Shown piece after piece: positions 32,866 through 43,835 of a stretch of 64,000 nucleotides of DNA. Source of the stretch: CAVVPY01 sp963750295 (GTDB lineage: Bacteria > Actinomycetota > Actinomycetes > Mycobacteriales > Jatrophihabitantaceae); contig CAVVPY010000001.1 in the NCBI GenBank assembly GCA_963750295.1, positions 930,001-994,000 of the forward strand, read 5' to 3'. Within the stretch, counting starts at the first letter, position 1, and each line of letters starts with the position of its first letter. Position numbers and translations under genes: made by a program. The notes beneath the pieces are model-generated. The model did not search any database and was not told the origin of the DNA. It saw only the letters and a program-made list of their open reading frames with translations.

Positions 32866-33765
32866 TCAGCCGATCAGTGCCTCCGCCATCAGGTCGCCGA
32901 ACAGGTGCTCGAACTCGACGCTCACATGTCCCCGCCGCGCGAACCAGGTGCACATGTTCTCGCAGTCGCGGTGCAGGTAGTCCGGACCTTGCGGATTCGC
33001 GGCGAGATCGACGATCTGGGGCAGGTCGATCATGACGAGGCGGCCGCGGTGCAGCAGCAGGTTGTACGGCGACAGGTCGCCGTGCGCGTAGCCGGCACGG
33101 GCGAGCAGGCGCATCGCGCCGACGCACTGGTCGAACAGCTCGGCGAGTTCGGCGCGACCTGGTCTCGCCTGCGCCAGGCGGGGCGCTGCGGTGCCGTCCG
33201 GATCGCCGATGAACTCGAGCATCAACTCGGTGCCGTAGAGCTGGATCGGGTAGGGGACGGGTGCGCCCACCGTCCAGAGCGTGGCGAGGGCCGTGAACTC
33301 CGCAGCCGACCACTGGCCGGCGAGCAGGTCGCGGCCGAACGTGGTCCGTCGCGCCATGGCCCGCGTTTCGCGGCTCTTGCGGACCCGTCTGCCCTCGCCA
33401 TAGCCGGCATCGCGGTGGAACATCCGGTGGTCGGGGCCGCGGTACCGCTTGGCGGCCATGAGCGCGGCCCGGCCGGCGTCGGTGCCGGCCGCCGTCGGGA
33501 CGTCGTCGGGCAGGGCACGCCGGACGAGGTGGACGTCAGCCTCCTTGCCGGTCTTCAGGACGCCGAGTTCGGTGTCCAAGGCGTTGTGGTCGGTGACGAC
33601 CCACGACGGGTGAGGCTCTGGCCCGTGCGTGGCCACGGCCCAGGTCGAATAGGGGGGCTCGTCGTACTCGTCATCGGCGGGCCGGGGGCGGAGTTGGTCG
33701 AAACTGTTGAACTCGTGGAACTCGTGGAACTCGTCGAACTCGTTCGTGCCGTCGGGCAGGTGCAT
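32866..33765 (-). CDS. RIO-type serine protein kinase
   Basis: A 299-residue RIO1-like atypical kinase. RIO signatures are GVLKTGKEADVHLVRR (flexible loop and ATP site, about 68-83), HGDLSPYNLLLH (catalytic Asp and Asn) and MIDLPQIVD (metal-binding Asp). Archaeal and eukaryotic RIO kinases act in ribosome maturation; bacterial roles are unknown. ATG 33765 is chosen because GAGGAG lies nine bases upstream. The N-terminus repeats EFHEFHEF, encoded by a 9-nt tandem repeat. A 22-codon leader ORF with a strong ribosome-binding site lies 61 nt upstream. Confidence 0.88.
   Translation of the reverse strand: MHLPDGTNEFDEFHEFHEFNSFDQLRPRPADDEYDEPPYSTWAVATHGPEPHPSWVVTDHNALDTELGVLKTGKEADVHLVRRALPDDVPTAAGTDAGRAALMAAKRYRGPDHRMFHRDAGYGEGRRVRKSRETRAMARRTTFGRDLLAGQWSAAEFTALATLWTVGAPVPYPIQLYGTELMLEFIGDPDGTAAPRLAQARPGRAELAELFDQCVGAMRLLARAGYAHGDLSPYNLLLHRGRLVMIDLPQIVDLAANPQGPDYLHRDCENMCTWFARRGHVSVEFEHLFGDLMAEALIG
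33712..33738 (-). repeat. Three 9-nt units encoding the EFH repeat of the RIO kinase
   Basis: Plus-strand unit CTCGTGGAA occurs at 33712-33720 and 33721-33729, with a one-base variant at 33730-33738. In the kinase this encodes a run of Phe, His, Glu and Asp near residues 10-19. Confidence 0.75.
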
Positions 33766-33826
33766 CGCAAGGGACTCCTCGGTGATCGCGCAGATCGCCG
33801 GGGCCACAGGCGGGCCGTGCGCGGCG

Positions 33827-33895
33827 TCAGCGCGGGAACGGTCGGGCGGCGCGCAGCGGGACTGCGGAGCTCACCCGGGCAACGGTGCTGCTCAT
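33827..33895 (-). CDS. 22-codon leader ORF upstream of the RIO kinase
   Basis: ATG 33895 opens a short frame, MSSTVARVSS...PFPR, ending in TGA at 33829-33827. A textbook Shine-Dalgarno sequence, AAGGAGGT, lies six bases upstream (33909-33902), one of the strongest ribosome-binding sites in the window. The kinase ATG is 61 nt further on. It may be a regulatory leader peptide or a small protein. The rest of 33766-34061 is a divergent promoter region shared with proS. Confidence 0.55.
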   Translation of the reverse strand: MSSTVARVSSAVPLRAARPFPR

Positions 33896-34049
33896 CGCCG
33901 GACCTCCTTCCGCTCGGGTCGAGCTGCCGGCCATTCGGCTCGGCCAGGTCGACCTGCACGCATCGACCGTCGGCACCGGTTGTGTGCGCGACGTAGCCAC
34001 AGGGTGAGGCCTGGCGCGGCTGCGCGCAATCGGTTTTCCGGTACGCCGA

Positions 34050-34055
34050 TAGATT
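34050..34055 (+). promoter_or_regulatory. Leaderless -10 box (TAGATT) of proS
   Basis: TAGATT ends six bases before the GTG at 34062. It supports the long N-terminus chosen for proS. Confidence 0.5.
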
Positions 34056-34061
34056 TGTCGC

Positions 34062-35879
34062 GTGGACGAGCTTGCGAGTGAACTTCAGCCATCGGTCGGT
34101 TCCGCACTGCGTCCGGGCGTGACCGCACCGGCGCCGGTGCTGCGGCTCTCGACGTTGTTCCTGCGGACGCTGCGCGATGACCCCGCCGAGGCCGAGGTGC
34201 CGAGCCACCGACTGCTCGCCCGCGCCGGCTACGTGCGCCGGGTAGCGCCCGGCATCTATTCCTGGTTGCCGCTCGGCATCATCGTGCAGGACAACGTGGC
34301 CCGCGTCGTCCGGGAGGAAATGGCCTCGATCGGCTCGCAGGAGGTGCACTTCCCGGCGCTGATCCCGCGCGAGATCTTCGAGGCGAGCGGCCGCTGGGCC
34401 GACTACGGCGACCTGCTGTTCCGGCTGCAGGACCGCAAGGGCGTCGGCTTCCTGCTCGGCCCGACCCACGAGGAGTTGTTCACCCTCCTGGTGAAGGGCG
34501 AGTACTCGTCCTACAAGGACTACCCGCTGTCGCTGTACCAAATTCAGACGAAGTACCGCGACGAGGCCAGGCCGCGTGCCGGCATCCTGCGCGCTCGCGA
34601 GTTCATCATGAAGGACTCGTACTCCTTCGACCTGTCGGACGAGGGTCTCGAGACGTCCTACCAGGCGCACCGCGCCGCCTACGAACGGATCTTCACCCGC
34701 CTCGGATTCGACTACCGGATCGTCTTCGCCGTGTCCGGTGCCATGGGTGGATCAGCATCCGAGGAGTTCCTCGCGCCGGCGCCGTCCGGTGAGGACACCT
34801 TCGTCCAGTGCACCAACTGCGACTACGCCGCGAACACCGAGGCGGTCGAGATCGCCGCGCCGGACCCGGTAGACGCCACCGTCCACCCCGAGCTCGAGGT
34901 CCTCGACACGCCGGACACGCCGACCATCGAGACCCTGGTCGCCCGGATGAACGAGCTGGGTCACGACACCACGGCCGCCGACACGCTGAAGAACGTGGTG
35001 CTGCGCACCCGCGCGCCGGGCGAGACCGACTGGACGTTGCTCGTCGTCGGCGTCCCCGGCGATCGGGACGTCGACCTCAAACGGATCGGCGGTCAGCTCG
35101 AGCCGGTCGAGGTCGAGCAGGCCGGCCCCGAGGACCTCGCCCGCGAACCGCGCATGGTGAAGGGCTACATCGGCCCCCAGCAGCTCGCCGAGTGGAAGGT
35201 GCGCTACGTCGTCGACCCGCTGGTGGTGGCCGGCAGTGCGTGGGTCACGGGTGCCAACGAGCACGGCAAGCACGCGGCACACGTGGTGCGCGGCCGCGAC
35301 TTTGAACCTGACGGCGAGCTCGGCGCGGTCGAGATCCGCGACGGCGACCGCTGCTCGCGGTGCGGGTCGCCGCTGCAGATCGCGCGTGGCATCGAGCTCG
35401 GACACGTGTTCCAGCTCGGGCGAAAGTTCGCGGAGGTCTTCGAGCTGACAGCGCTGGGACAGGACGGCAAGCCGGTCGTCGTGACCATGGGTTCCTACGG
35501 CGTGGGGATCACGCGCGCCGTGGCGGCGCTCGCCGAGCAGACCTACGACGAGAAGGGGCTGTGCTGGCCGCGTGGCGTCGGTCCGGCCGACGTCCATATC
35601 GTGGCGACCGGCAAGGACGACGCGATCTTCACCGAAGCCGATCGGCTGGCGCGCGAACTAGCCGCGGCCGGCGTCCGGGTCATGTACGACGACCGCCGCG
35701 CCGTCTCGCCCGGCGTCAAGTTCAAGGACGCCGAGCTGATCGGCGTCCCGACGATCGTCGTCGTGGGCCGGGGACTGGCCGACGGCACGATCGAGATCAA
35801 GGACCGGCGCTCGGACGAGCGGCGCAACGTACCGGTGGCCGACGCGGTCGCCGAGATCATTCGCGAGGCGCGGCCGTGA
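34062..35879 (+). CDS. proS: Prolyl-tRNA synthetase (bacterial type with editing domain)
   Basis: A class II synthetase that charges tRNA-Pro. The 605-residue protein has motif 1 region (PGIYSWLPLG), motif 2 (YRDEARPRAGILRAREFIMKD), an inserted editing domain of about 180 residues (from about residue 240), motif 3 (SYGVGITRAVAAL) and a C-terminal anticodon-binding domain. GTG 34062 gives about 28 residues ahead of the usual start (LRLSTLFLRTLRDDPAEAE) and is supported by the leaderless promoter. It is followed after 52 nt by ung. Confidence 0.96.
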   Translation: MDELASELQPSVGSALRPGVTAPAPVLRLSTLFLRTLRDDPAEAEVPSHRLLARAGYVRRVAPGIYSWLPLGIIVQDNVARVVREEMASIGSQEVHFPALIPREIFEASGRWADYGDLLFRLQDRKGVGFLLGPTHEELFTLLVKGEYSSYKDYPLSLYQIQTKYRDEARPRAGILRAREFIMKDSYSFDLSDEGLETSYQAHRAAYERIFTRLGFDYRIVFAVSGAMGGSASEEFLAPAPSGEDTFVQCTNCDYAANTEAVEIAAPDPVDATVHPELEVLDTPDTPTIETLVARMNELGHDTTAADTLKNVVLRTRAPGETDWTLLVVGVPGDRDVDLKRIGGQLEPVEVEQAGPEDLAREPRMVKGYIGPQQLAEWKVRYVVDPLVVAGSAWVTGANEHGKHAAHVVRGRDFEPDGELGAVEIRDGDRCSRCGSPLQIARGIELGHVFQLGRKFAEVFELTALGQDGKPVVVTMGSYGVGITRAVAALAEQTYDEKGLCWPRGVGPADVHIVATGKDDAIFTEADRLARELAAAGVRVMYDDRRAVSPGVKFKDAELIGVPTIVVVGRGLADGTIEIKDRRSDERRNVPVADAVAEIIREARP

Positions 35880-35931
35880 CCCTCGGCCCGCAGCGAAGCG
35901 ACGCGGCGAGCCGGCGGCCTGCCACGCGACC

Positions 35932-36609
35932 GTGACCGGAAAGCCGCTGCACGAGCTCGTCGAGGCGGGGTGGGCCGAGGCGCTCGCACCGGTCGAGCCG
36001 AACATCGCCGCGATGGGCGAGTTCCTGCGCCGCGAGGTCGCGGCGGGCCGGCGGTACCTGCCCGCGGGTGAGAACATCCTGCGCGCGTTCCACCAGCCGT
36101 TCCGCGACGTGCGCGTCCTCATCGTGGGCCAGGACCCCTACCCGACACCTGGCCACCCGGTCGGGCTGTCGTTCGCGGTCGAACGGCACGTGCGCCCGGT
36201 TCCGCGCAGCCTGCAGAACATCTACCGCGAACTCGGCTCCGATCTCGGCCTGCCGACCCCGCCGCACGGTGACCTGACGCCGTGGACGACGCACGGCGTG
36301 CTGCTGCTCAACCGGGTGCTCACCGTCGCGCCCGGCGCGTCGGCGTCGCATCGCGGCAGGGGCTGGGAGGCGGTCACCGACCGGGCGATCGAGGCGCTGG
36401 TCGCGCGCGGGGCGCCGCTCGTGGCGATCCTGTGGGGACGGGACGCGCAGACCTTGCGGCCGCTGCTCGGCGCAACGCCGCGGATCGAGTCGGCGCACCC
36501 GTCGCCGATGTCGGCCGATCGCGGCTTCTTCGGATCGCGGCCGTTCAGCCGGGCGAACGAGTCGCTGGCCGAGCAGGGTGCCGAGAGGGTCGACTGGGCG
36601 TTGTCCTGA
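35932..36609 (+). CDS. ung: Uracil-DNA glycosylase (family 1)
   Basis: Ung removes uracil from DNA. The 225-residue protein contains the water-activating D68 in VGQDPYPTPGHPVGLSF, LLLNRVLTV with N127 for uracil recognition, and H189 in HPSPMSADRGFFGSRPFSRAN. The start is GTG 35932 (MTGKPLHELVEAGW). It probably shares an mRNA with proS. Together with uvrA, uvrB and uvrC the window carries a large part of the excision repair set. Confidence 0.96.
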   Translation: MTGKPLHELVEAGWAEALAPVEPNIAAMGEFLRREVAAGRRYLPAGENILRAFHQPFRDVRVLIVGQDPYPTPGHPVGLSFAVERHVRPVPRSLQNIYRELGSDLGLPTPPHGDLTPWTTHGVLLLNRVLTVAPGASASHRGRGWEAVTDRAIEALVARGAPLVAILWGRDAQTLRPLLGATPRIESAHPSPMSADRGFFGSRPFSRANESLAEQGAERVDWALS

Positions 36610-36639
36610 CGGCTCCGGACGGCGACGCCGGGTGCGGCC

Positions 36640-37113
36640 TCACCCGGTCGCGAGGCGCGCGGGGAAGCCGCCGGTGGCGACCGGTCCCCAGCGGGTCGCG
36701 GTGATGCGGATCAAGGACTTGCCCTGCTCGCGCATCGCAGCGCGGTACTCGTCCCAGTCGGAGTGCTCACCGCTGATGCACCGGAAGTACTCGACCAGCC
36801 CGTCCTCGGCTGCCGTCGTCGGCATGTCCAGGACCTCGGCCGACCCGTCCACCTGCACCCACGGCCCGCCGAAGTCGTCCGAGAGCACCAGGACGGCGCA
36901 CTCGGGGCTGCGCCGCAGATTGCTGATCTTGGCTCGCTCCGGGTAGCTGGAGATCACCAGCCGGCCGTCCGCGTCGACACCGCCGGTCACGGGGGAGGCC
37001 TGCGCCGACCCGTCCCGGCGTCGGGTGATGAGCACCATGTGGTGCCGGTCGCGCACGAAATCCAGCAGTCCGGAACGGTCGACGGCGGCGTTGGTCGCAA
37101 TGGCTCTCGGCAT
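36640..37113 (-). CDS. PPOX-class (F420/FMN-type) oxidoreductase-like protein
   Basis: A 157-residue split-barrel flavin/deazaflavin-binding protein: LLDFVRDRHHMVLITRRRDGSAQASPV, VISSYPERAKISNLRRSPECAVLVL and WVQVDGSAEVLDM are typical of the PPOX-class F420-dependent family of actinobacteria. Whether it binds F420, FMN or heme cannot be told. CACGAT six bases before ATG 37113 may be a leaderless -10 box. It is convergent with ung and divergent from uvrA. Confidence 0.85.
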   Translation of the reverse strand: MPRAIATNAAVDRSGLLDFVRDRHHMVLITRRRDGSAQASPVTGGVDADGRLVISSYPERAKISNLRRSPECAVLVLSDDFGGPWVQVDGSAEVLDMPTTAAEDGLVEYFRCISGEHSDWDEYRAAMREQGKSLIRITATRWGPVATGGFPARLATG

Positions 37114-37150
37114 ACGTCCATCGTGCCCGCCACGTTGTCGGTCATCTCAT

Positions 37151-37156
37151 TAGGCT
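37151..37156 (+). promoter_or_regulatory. Candidate -10 box (TAGGCT) of uvrA
   Basis: TAGGCT lies 32 bases before GTG 37189, leaving a short leader with a GAGAGAAG ribosome-binding site. No LexA-type box was found by eye in the 75-bp gap. Confidence 0.4.
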
Positions 37157-37188
37157 GAGACCGAGCCCCGTCTATCGAGAGAAGCCGA

Positions 37189-40139
<2,951 letters not shown>

Positions 40140-40143
<4 letters not shown>

Positions 40144-42725
40144 CCCGCGGATCGCCTCCCCCGCCGTCCGATCGGCCCGCATCACCCCCGAACCTCGCCG
40201 GGCGCTCGCACACGGTGGGCGGACGGCTGGGCCGCGACCGGTTCGCCCGTGCCGTGCTGACGTGCATCGCCACCGCGGCAGCGCTGCTGGCCGTGAGTCC
40301 GGATCGGCCGGGCGAGTCGCGGGCCGGTGGTGCGAGCAGCGCAGCGGGGCACGCGATGCACATGGTCCAGGTACCCGCGGCCGCTTACCTGCCGCTGTCC
40401 TCGACCCTGCCGCGCGAGGGGTGGACTGCCACCGCCAGCGACTTCGAAAATGCGAGCGGGAACGGGGCGCCGGCGAACGTCCTCGACGGTGATCCGGCGA
40501 CGAATTGGCACAGCCGGTGGTCCGGGACGCCGGCCGAGCTTCCGCACTGGATCACGATCGACATGGGTGCGGCGCAGACCGTGTCCGGCCTGCGTTACCT
40601 GCCCCGCCAGGACGGGTCGTCGAACGGCCGGATCGGCGAGTTCTCGGTGCGACTCAGTCTCGACGGGACCACGTGGACGGCACCGGTCGCGACCGGCACC
40701 TGGGCCGACGACGCGACGGTCAAGACCGCAGCGTTCGCGACCCAGGGCACCCGGTACGTCCGACTCACCGCGATCACCGAGGCCGGCGGACGCGGACCGT
40801 GGTCGAGCGCGGCCGAGATCGACCTGCTCGGGGTGCCGGACGACATCGCCCCACCGCCACGCATCGACGTGCCCCGTCGCGGATGGACGGCAGTCGCCAG
40901 CGACGAGGAGATCGCGACCGAGGCCGACGTCGCCTCGAACGCAATCGACGGTGACCCGTACACGAACTGGTCGAGCCGGGTCTCCGGAACGCCGGCCGCC
41001 TTGCCGCACTCGATCACGCTCGACATGAAGCGGTCGTGGCCGGTCGGCGGGCTGACCTACCTGCCGCGCCCGGACGGCACGGGCGGGCGAATCGCCCAGT
41101 ACGAGATCAGGGTGAGCACCGACGGGACGCACTTCGGGACCCCGCTGACTGCGGGCACGTGGAGCGACGACACGGACCTGAAGTTCGCGACGTTCCGGAC
41201 GACTTGGGCGCGGTATGTCCGGCTGACCGCGGTGACCGCGGCGGACCCCTCCGACCCGCGCGTCTCGGCAGCCGAGATCACCGTGTTCCGGACCCCAAAT
41301 CCGGCCGCCGCGGGGCAGTGGGGACCGGTGCTCACCTTCCCGATCGTGCCGGTGTCGGCCGTGCTGCTGCCCGGCAACCGGGTGCTGAGTTTCTCGGCCT
41401 ACTCGGCGACCGCCTTCGGCCTCGGCGACGGCTACACCCAGACCGCCATCCTCGACCTGACCACCGGCACGGTCAGCCAGCGGACGGTGGCCGACACCGG
41501 ACACGAAATGTTCTGCTCCGGCATCGCACTGCTGCCCGACGGGCGTGTCCTGGTCAACGGCGGCAGCGACAGCGGCAAGACCTCGATCTACGACCCGAGC
41601 ACGGACGTATGGACCGCCGGGCCGACGATGAACATCCCGCGCGGGTACGAGGCCGACACGACCCTGTCCAACGGGCGCGTGTTCACCCTCGGCGGATCGT
41701 GGAGCGGGGGTGAGGGCGGGAAGAACGCCGAGGTGTTCCGGCCGAACGGCACCTGGCGCGTGGTCAAGCGGGTCACTGCCGCGTCGATCCTCACCAAGGA
41801 CCCCGCCGGGGTGTACCGATCGGACAATCACGGCTGGTTCTTCGCCGTCGCGGACGGCGGGGTCTTCCACGCCGGCCCGAGTCGTCAGATGCACTGGTTC
41901 ACGACCGCCGGTGCCGGCAGCGTGACCAGGGCCGGCCCGCGCGGTACCAGCAAGGATGCGATGAACGGCAACGCGGTCATGTACGACGTCGGCAAGATCC
42001 TGACCGACGGCGGTGCCACCGCGTATCAGGACGTCCCGGCGTCGAACCGGGCCTACACGATCGACATCAGCGCGGGTCCGACCCAGCCGGTGTCGGTGCA
42101 GCGGGTCACCAACATGGCCTTCGCGCGGTCCTTCCAGAACAGCGTGGTGCTCCCGGACGGCAAGGTCGTCGTCGTCGGGGGACAGGACGATCCCGCCCCC
42201 TTCAGCGACCGCAAGGCCGTCATGTCACCCGAACTGTGGGATCCGGCGACGGGCAGGTTCACCCTGCTCGCCACCATGGCGGTCCCGCGCACCTACCACA
42301 GCGTTGCGCTGCTGCTGCCCGACGGCCGGGTGTTCTCCGGTGGCGGCGGGCTGTGCGGTACGTGCGCGACCAACCACGCGGATGCGCAGATCTTCACCCC
42401 GCCGTACCTGCTCCGCCCGGACGGCAGCCTGCGCTCGCGTCCGGTCATCCGGGCCGCGCCGGCGGCGGCGGGGTACGGGACGACGATCACCGTGCGGGCC
42501 ACCGCCGGGCTCACGTCGTTCGCGCTCGTGCGCACGGGCGCGGTGACGCACACCGTCGACACCGATCAGCGACGCATCCCGGTGACACCGACGAGCATCA
42601 CCGGCGGCCGGTACCAGCTGCCGATCCCGGCCGACGGCGGCATCGCGCCGCCCGGGAACTACCTGCTGTTCGCGCTCACCTCCGCCGGCACCCCCAGCGT
42701 CGCGTCGATGATCAGCATCAGGTGA
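40140..42725 (+). CDS. Secreted galactose-oxidase-like copper radical oxidase with two F5/8C domains
   Basis: An 861-residue exported protein. After a signal peptide (about 31-52) come two discoidin/F5-8C carbohydrate-binding-like domains (about 85-232 and 246-386), a Kelch/glyoxal-oxidase propeller (about 392-754) and a C-terminal DUF1929 domain. The residues of galactose oxidase are all in place: C459 (HEMFCSGIA) and Y503 (PRGYEAD), 44 apart for the Cys-Tyr cofactor; W521 stacked 18 residues on; copper ligands Y719/H720 (RTYHSVALL) and H804 (VTHTVDTDQRRIP). It should oxidise primary alcohols of sugars or aldehydes to products plus H2O2; the substrate is unknown. GTG 40140 overlaps the uvrA stop. 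Confidence 0.93.
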
Positions 42726-42755
42726 TCGGCCGACTCGAGACGTACGGTCGCGAAC

Positions 42756-42775
42756 TCTGACACGGTCGTGTCAGA
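42756..42775. promoter_or_regulatory. Perfect-arm palindrome, probable operator
   Basis: TCTGACACGGTCGTGTCAGA has 9-bp perfect arms around a 2-nt centre and ends nine bases before ATG 42785. CAGAAT at 42772-42777 overlaps its right arm and could be the -10 box of a leaderless mRNA, so a bound repressor would block transcription. The symmetry suits a TetR-like dimer. No regulator gene is adjacent. Confidence 0.6.
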
Positions 42776-42784
42776 ATCGCTGGC

Positions 42785-43825
42785 ATGAGTGACCTGACCG
42801 CGTTCATCGCAGGGCTGCCGAAGGCCGAGTTGCACGTGCACCACGTCGGCTCGGCGTCGCCCGAGACCGTTGCCGCCCTCGCCGCGCGGCACGCCGGCTC
42901 GACCCCCGTCCCGGCCGATGCGAGCCTGCTGGCCGACTACTTCACCTTCACCGACTTCGCGCACTTCATCGAGGTCTACCTCTCGGTGGTCGATCTGATC
43001 CGCGACCCCCAGGACGTCTGGACGCTGACCTACGACACCGCCCGGGACCTGGCCGCCCAGTCGGTGCGCTATGCCGAACTGACCCTCACGCCGTACTCGT
43101 CGATCGTGCGTGGCATCGCTGCCGAGGCGTTCTGCGAGAGCGTCGAGGACGCCCGGCACCGCGCCGCCGCCGACTTCGGCATCGAGCTGCGCTGGTGTTT
43201 CGACATCCCCGGCGAAGCCGGATTGCCGGCTGCTGATCTCACGCTCGACACGGCCTTGAGGCTTCGTCCGGCGGGCCTGGTCAGCTTCGGGCTCGGCGGC
43301 CCGGAGGCCGGCGTCGCCCGGGGGCAGTTCGCCCCGCACTTCGCTCAGGCCCGTGCGGCCGGGCTGCACAGCGTCCCGCACGCCGGCGAGTCCAGCGGCC
43401 CGCAGACGGTGTGGGACGCGTTGAGCGAACTCGGCGCCGAGCGGATCGGGCACGGCATCGGCGCCGTCCACGACCAGCGCCTGCTCGACCACCTCGCCGA
43501 GCACGCCATCCCACTCGAGATCTGCCCGACCTCGAACGTGTGCACCCGGTCCGCGCCGTCGCTCGCCGAGCACCCGCTGCCTGCCCTGGTCGCGGCGGGT
43601 GTCACGGTGTCGATCAACTCCGACGATCCGCCGATGTTCTCGACCACCCTCAACAACGAGTACGCGGTCGCCGCGGACCTGCTGGGCCTCGACGAGGCGG
43701 GGGTGGCCGAACTCGCGCGCGCGGCCGTCCGCGCCTCGTTCCTGGACGGCGGCGGCAAGGGCCGCCTGCTCGCCGAGATCGACAGCTACCTTGCAGGCCC
43801 GGAGGCCGTCGGCCCACGCGACTAA
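42785..43825 (+). CDS. Adenosine deaminase family protein
   Basis: A 346-residue metal-dependent aminohydrolase: H17 and H19 in ELHVHHVGS, the metal His in SVPHAGESSGP with its proton-shuttle Glu, ERIGHGIG, and the metal Asp in SINSDDPPMF. The group hydrolyses adenosine, adenine or 6-aminodeoxyfutalosine (menaquinone pathway). The second His after HVH and the sequence FTFTDFAHFIEVYLSVVDL resemble a distinct actinobacterial subgroup, so adenosine is not assured. Expression is probably controlled at the palindrome just upstream. Confidence 0.88.
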   Translation: MSDLTAFIAGLPKAELHVHHVGSASPETVAALAARHAGSTPVPADASLLADYFTFTDFAHFIEVYLSVVDLIRDPQDVWTLTYDTARDLAAQSVRYAELTLTPYSSIVRGIAAEAFCESVEDARHRAAADFGIELRWCFDIPGEAGLPAADLTLDTALRLRPAGLVSFGLGGPEAGVARGQFAPHFAQARAAGLHSVPHAGESSGPQTVWDALSELGAERIGHGIGAVHDQRLLDHLAEHAIPLEICPTSNVCTRSAPSLAEHPLPALVAAGVTVSINSDDPPMFSTTLNNEYAVAADLLGLDEAGVAELARAAVRASFLDGGGKGRLLAEIDSYLAGPEAVGPRD

Positions 43826-43828
43826 TCT
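43823..43828 (+). promoter_or_regulatory. Candidate leaderless -10 box (TAATCT) of uvrC
   Basis: TAATCT overlaps the stop codon of the deaminase gene and ends seven bases before GTG 43836. It would give uvrC and the following genes their own promoter. Confidence 0.4.
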
Positions 43829-43835
43829 CGAGGAC

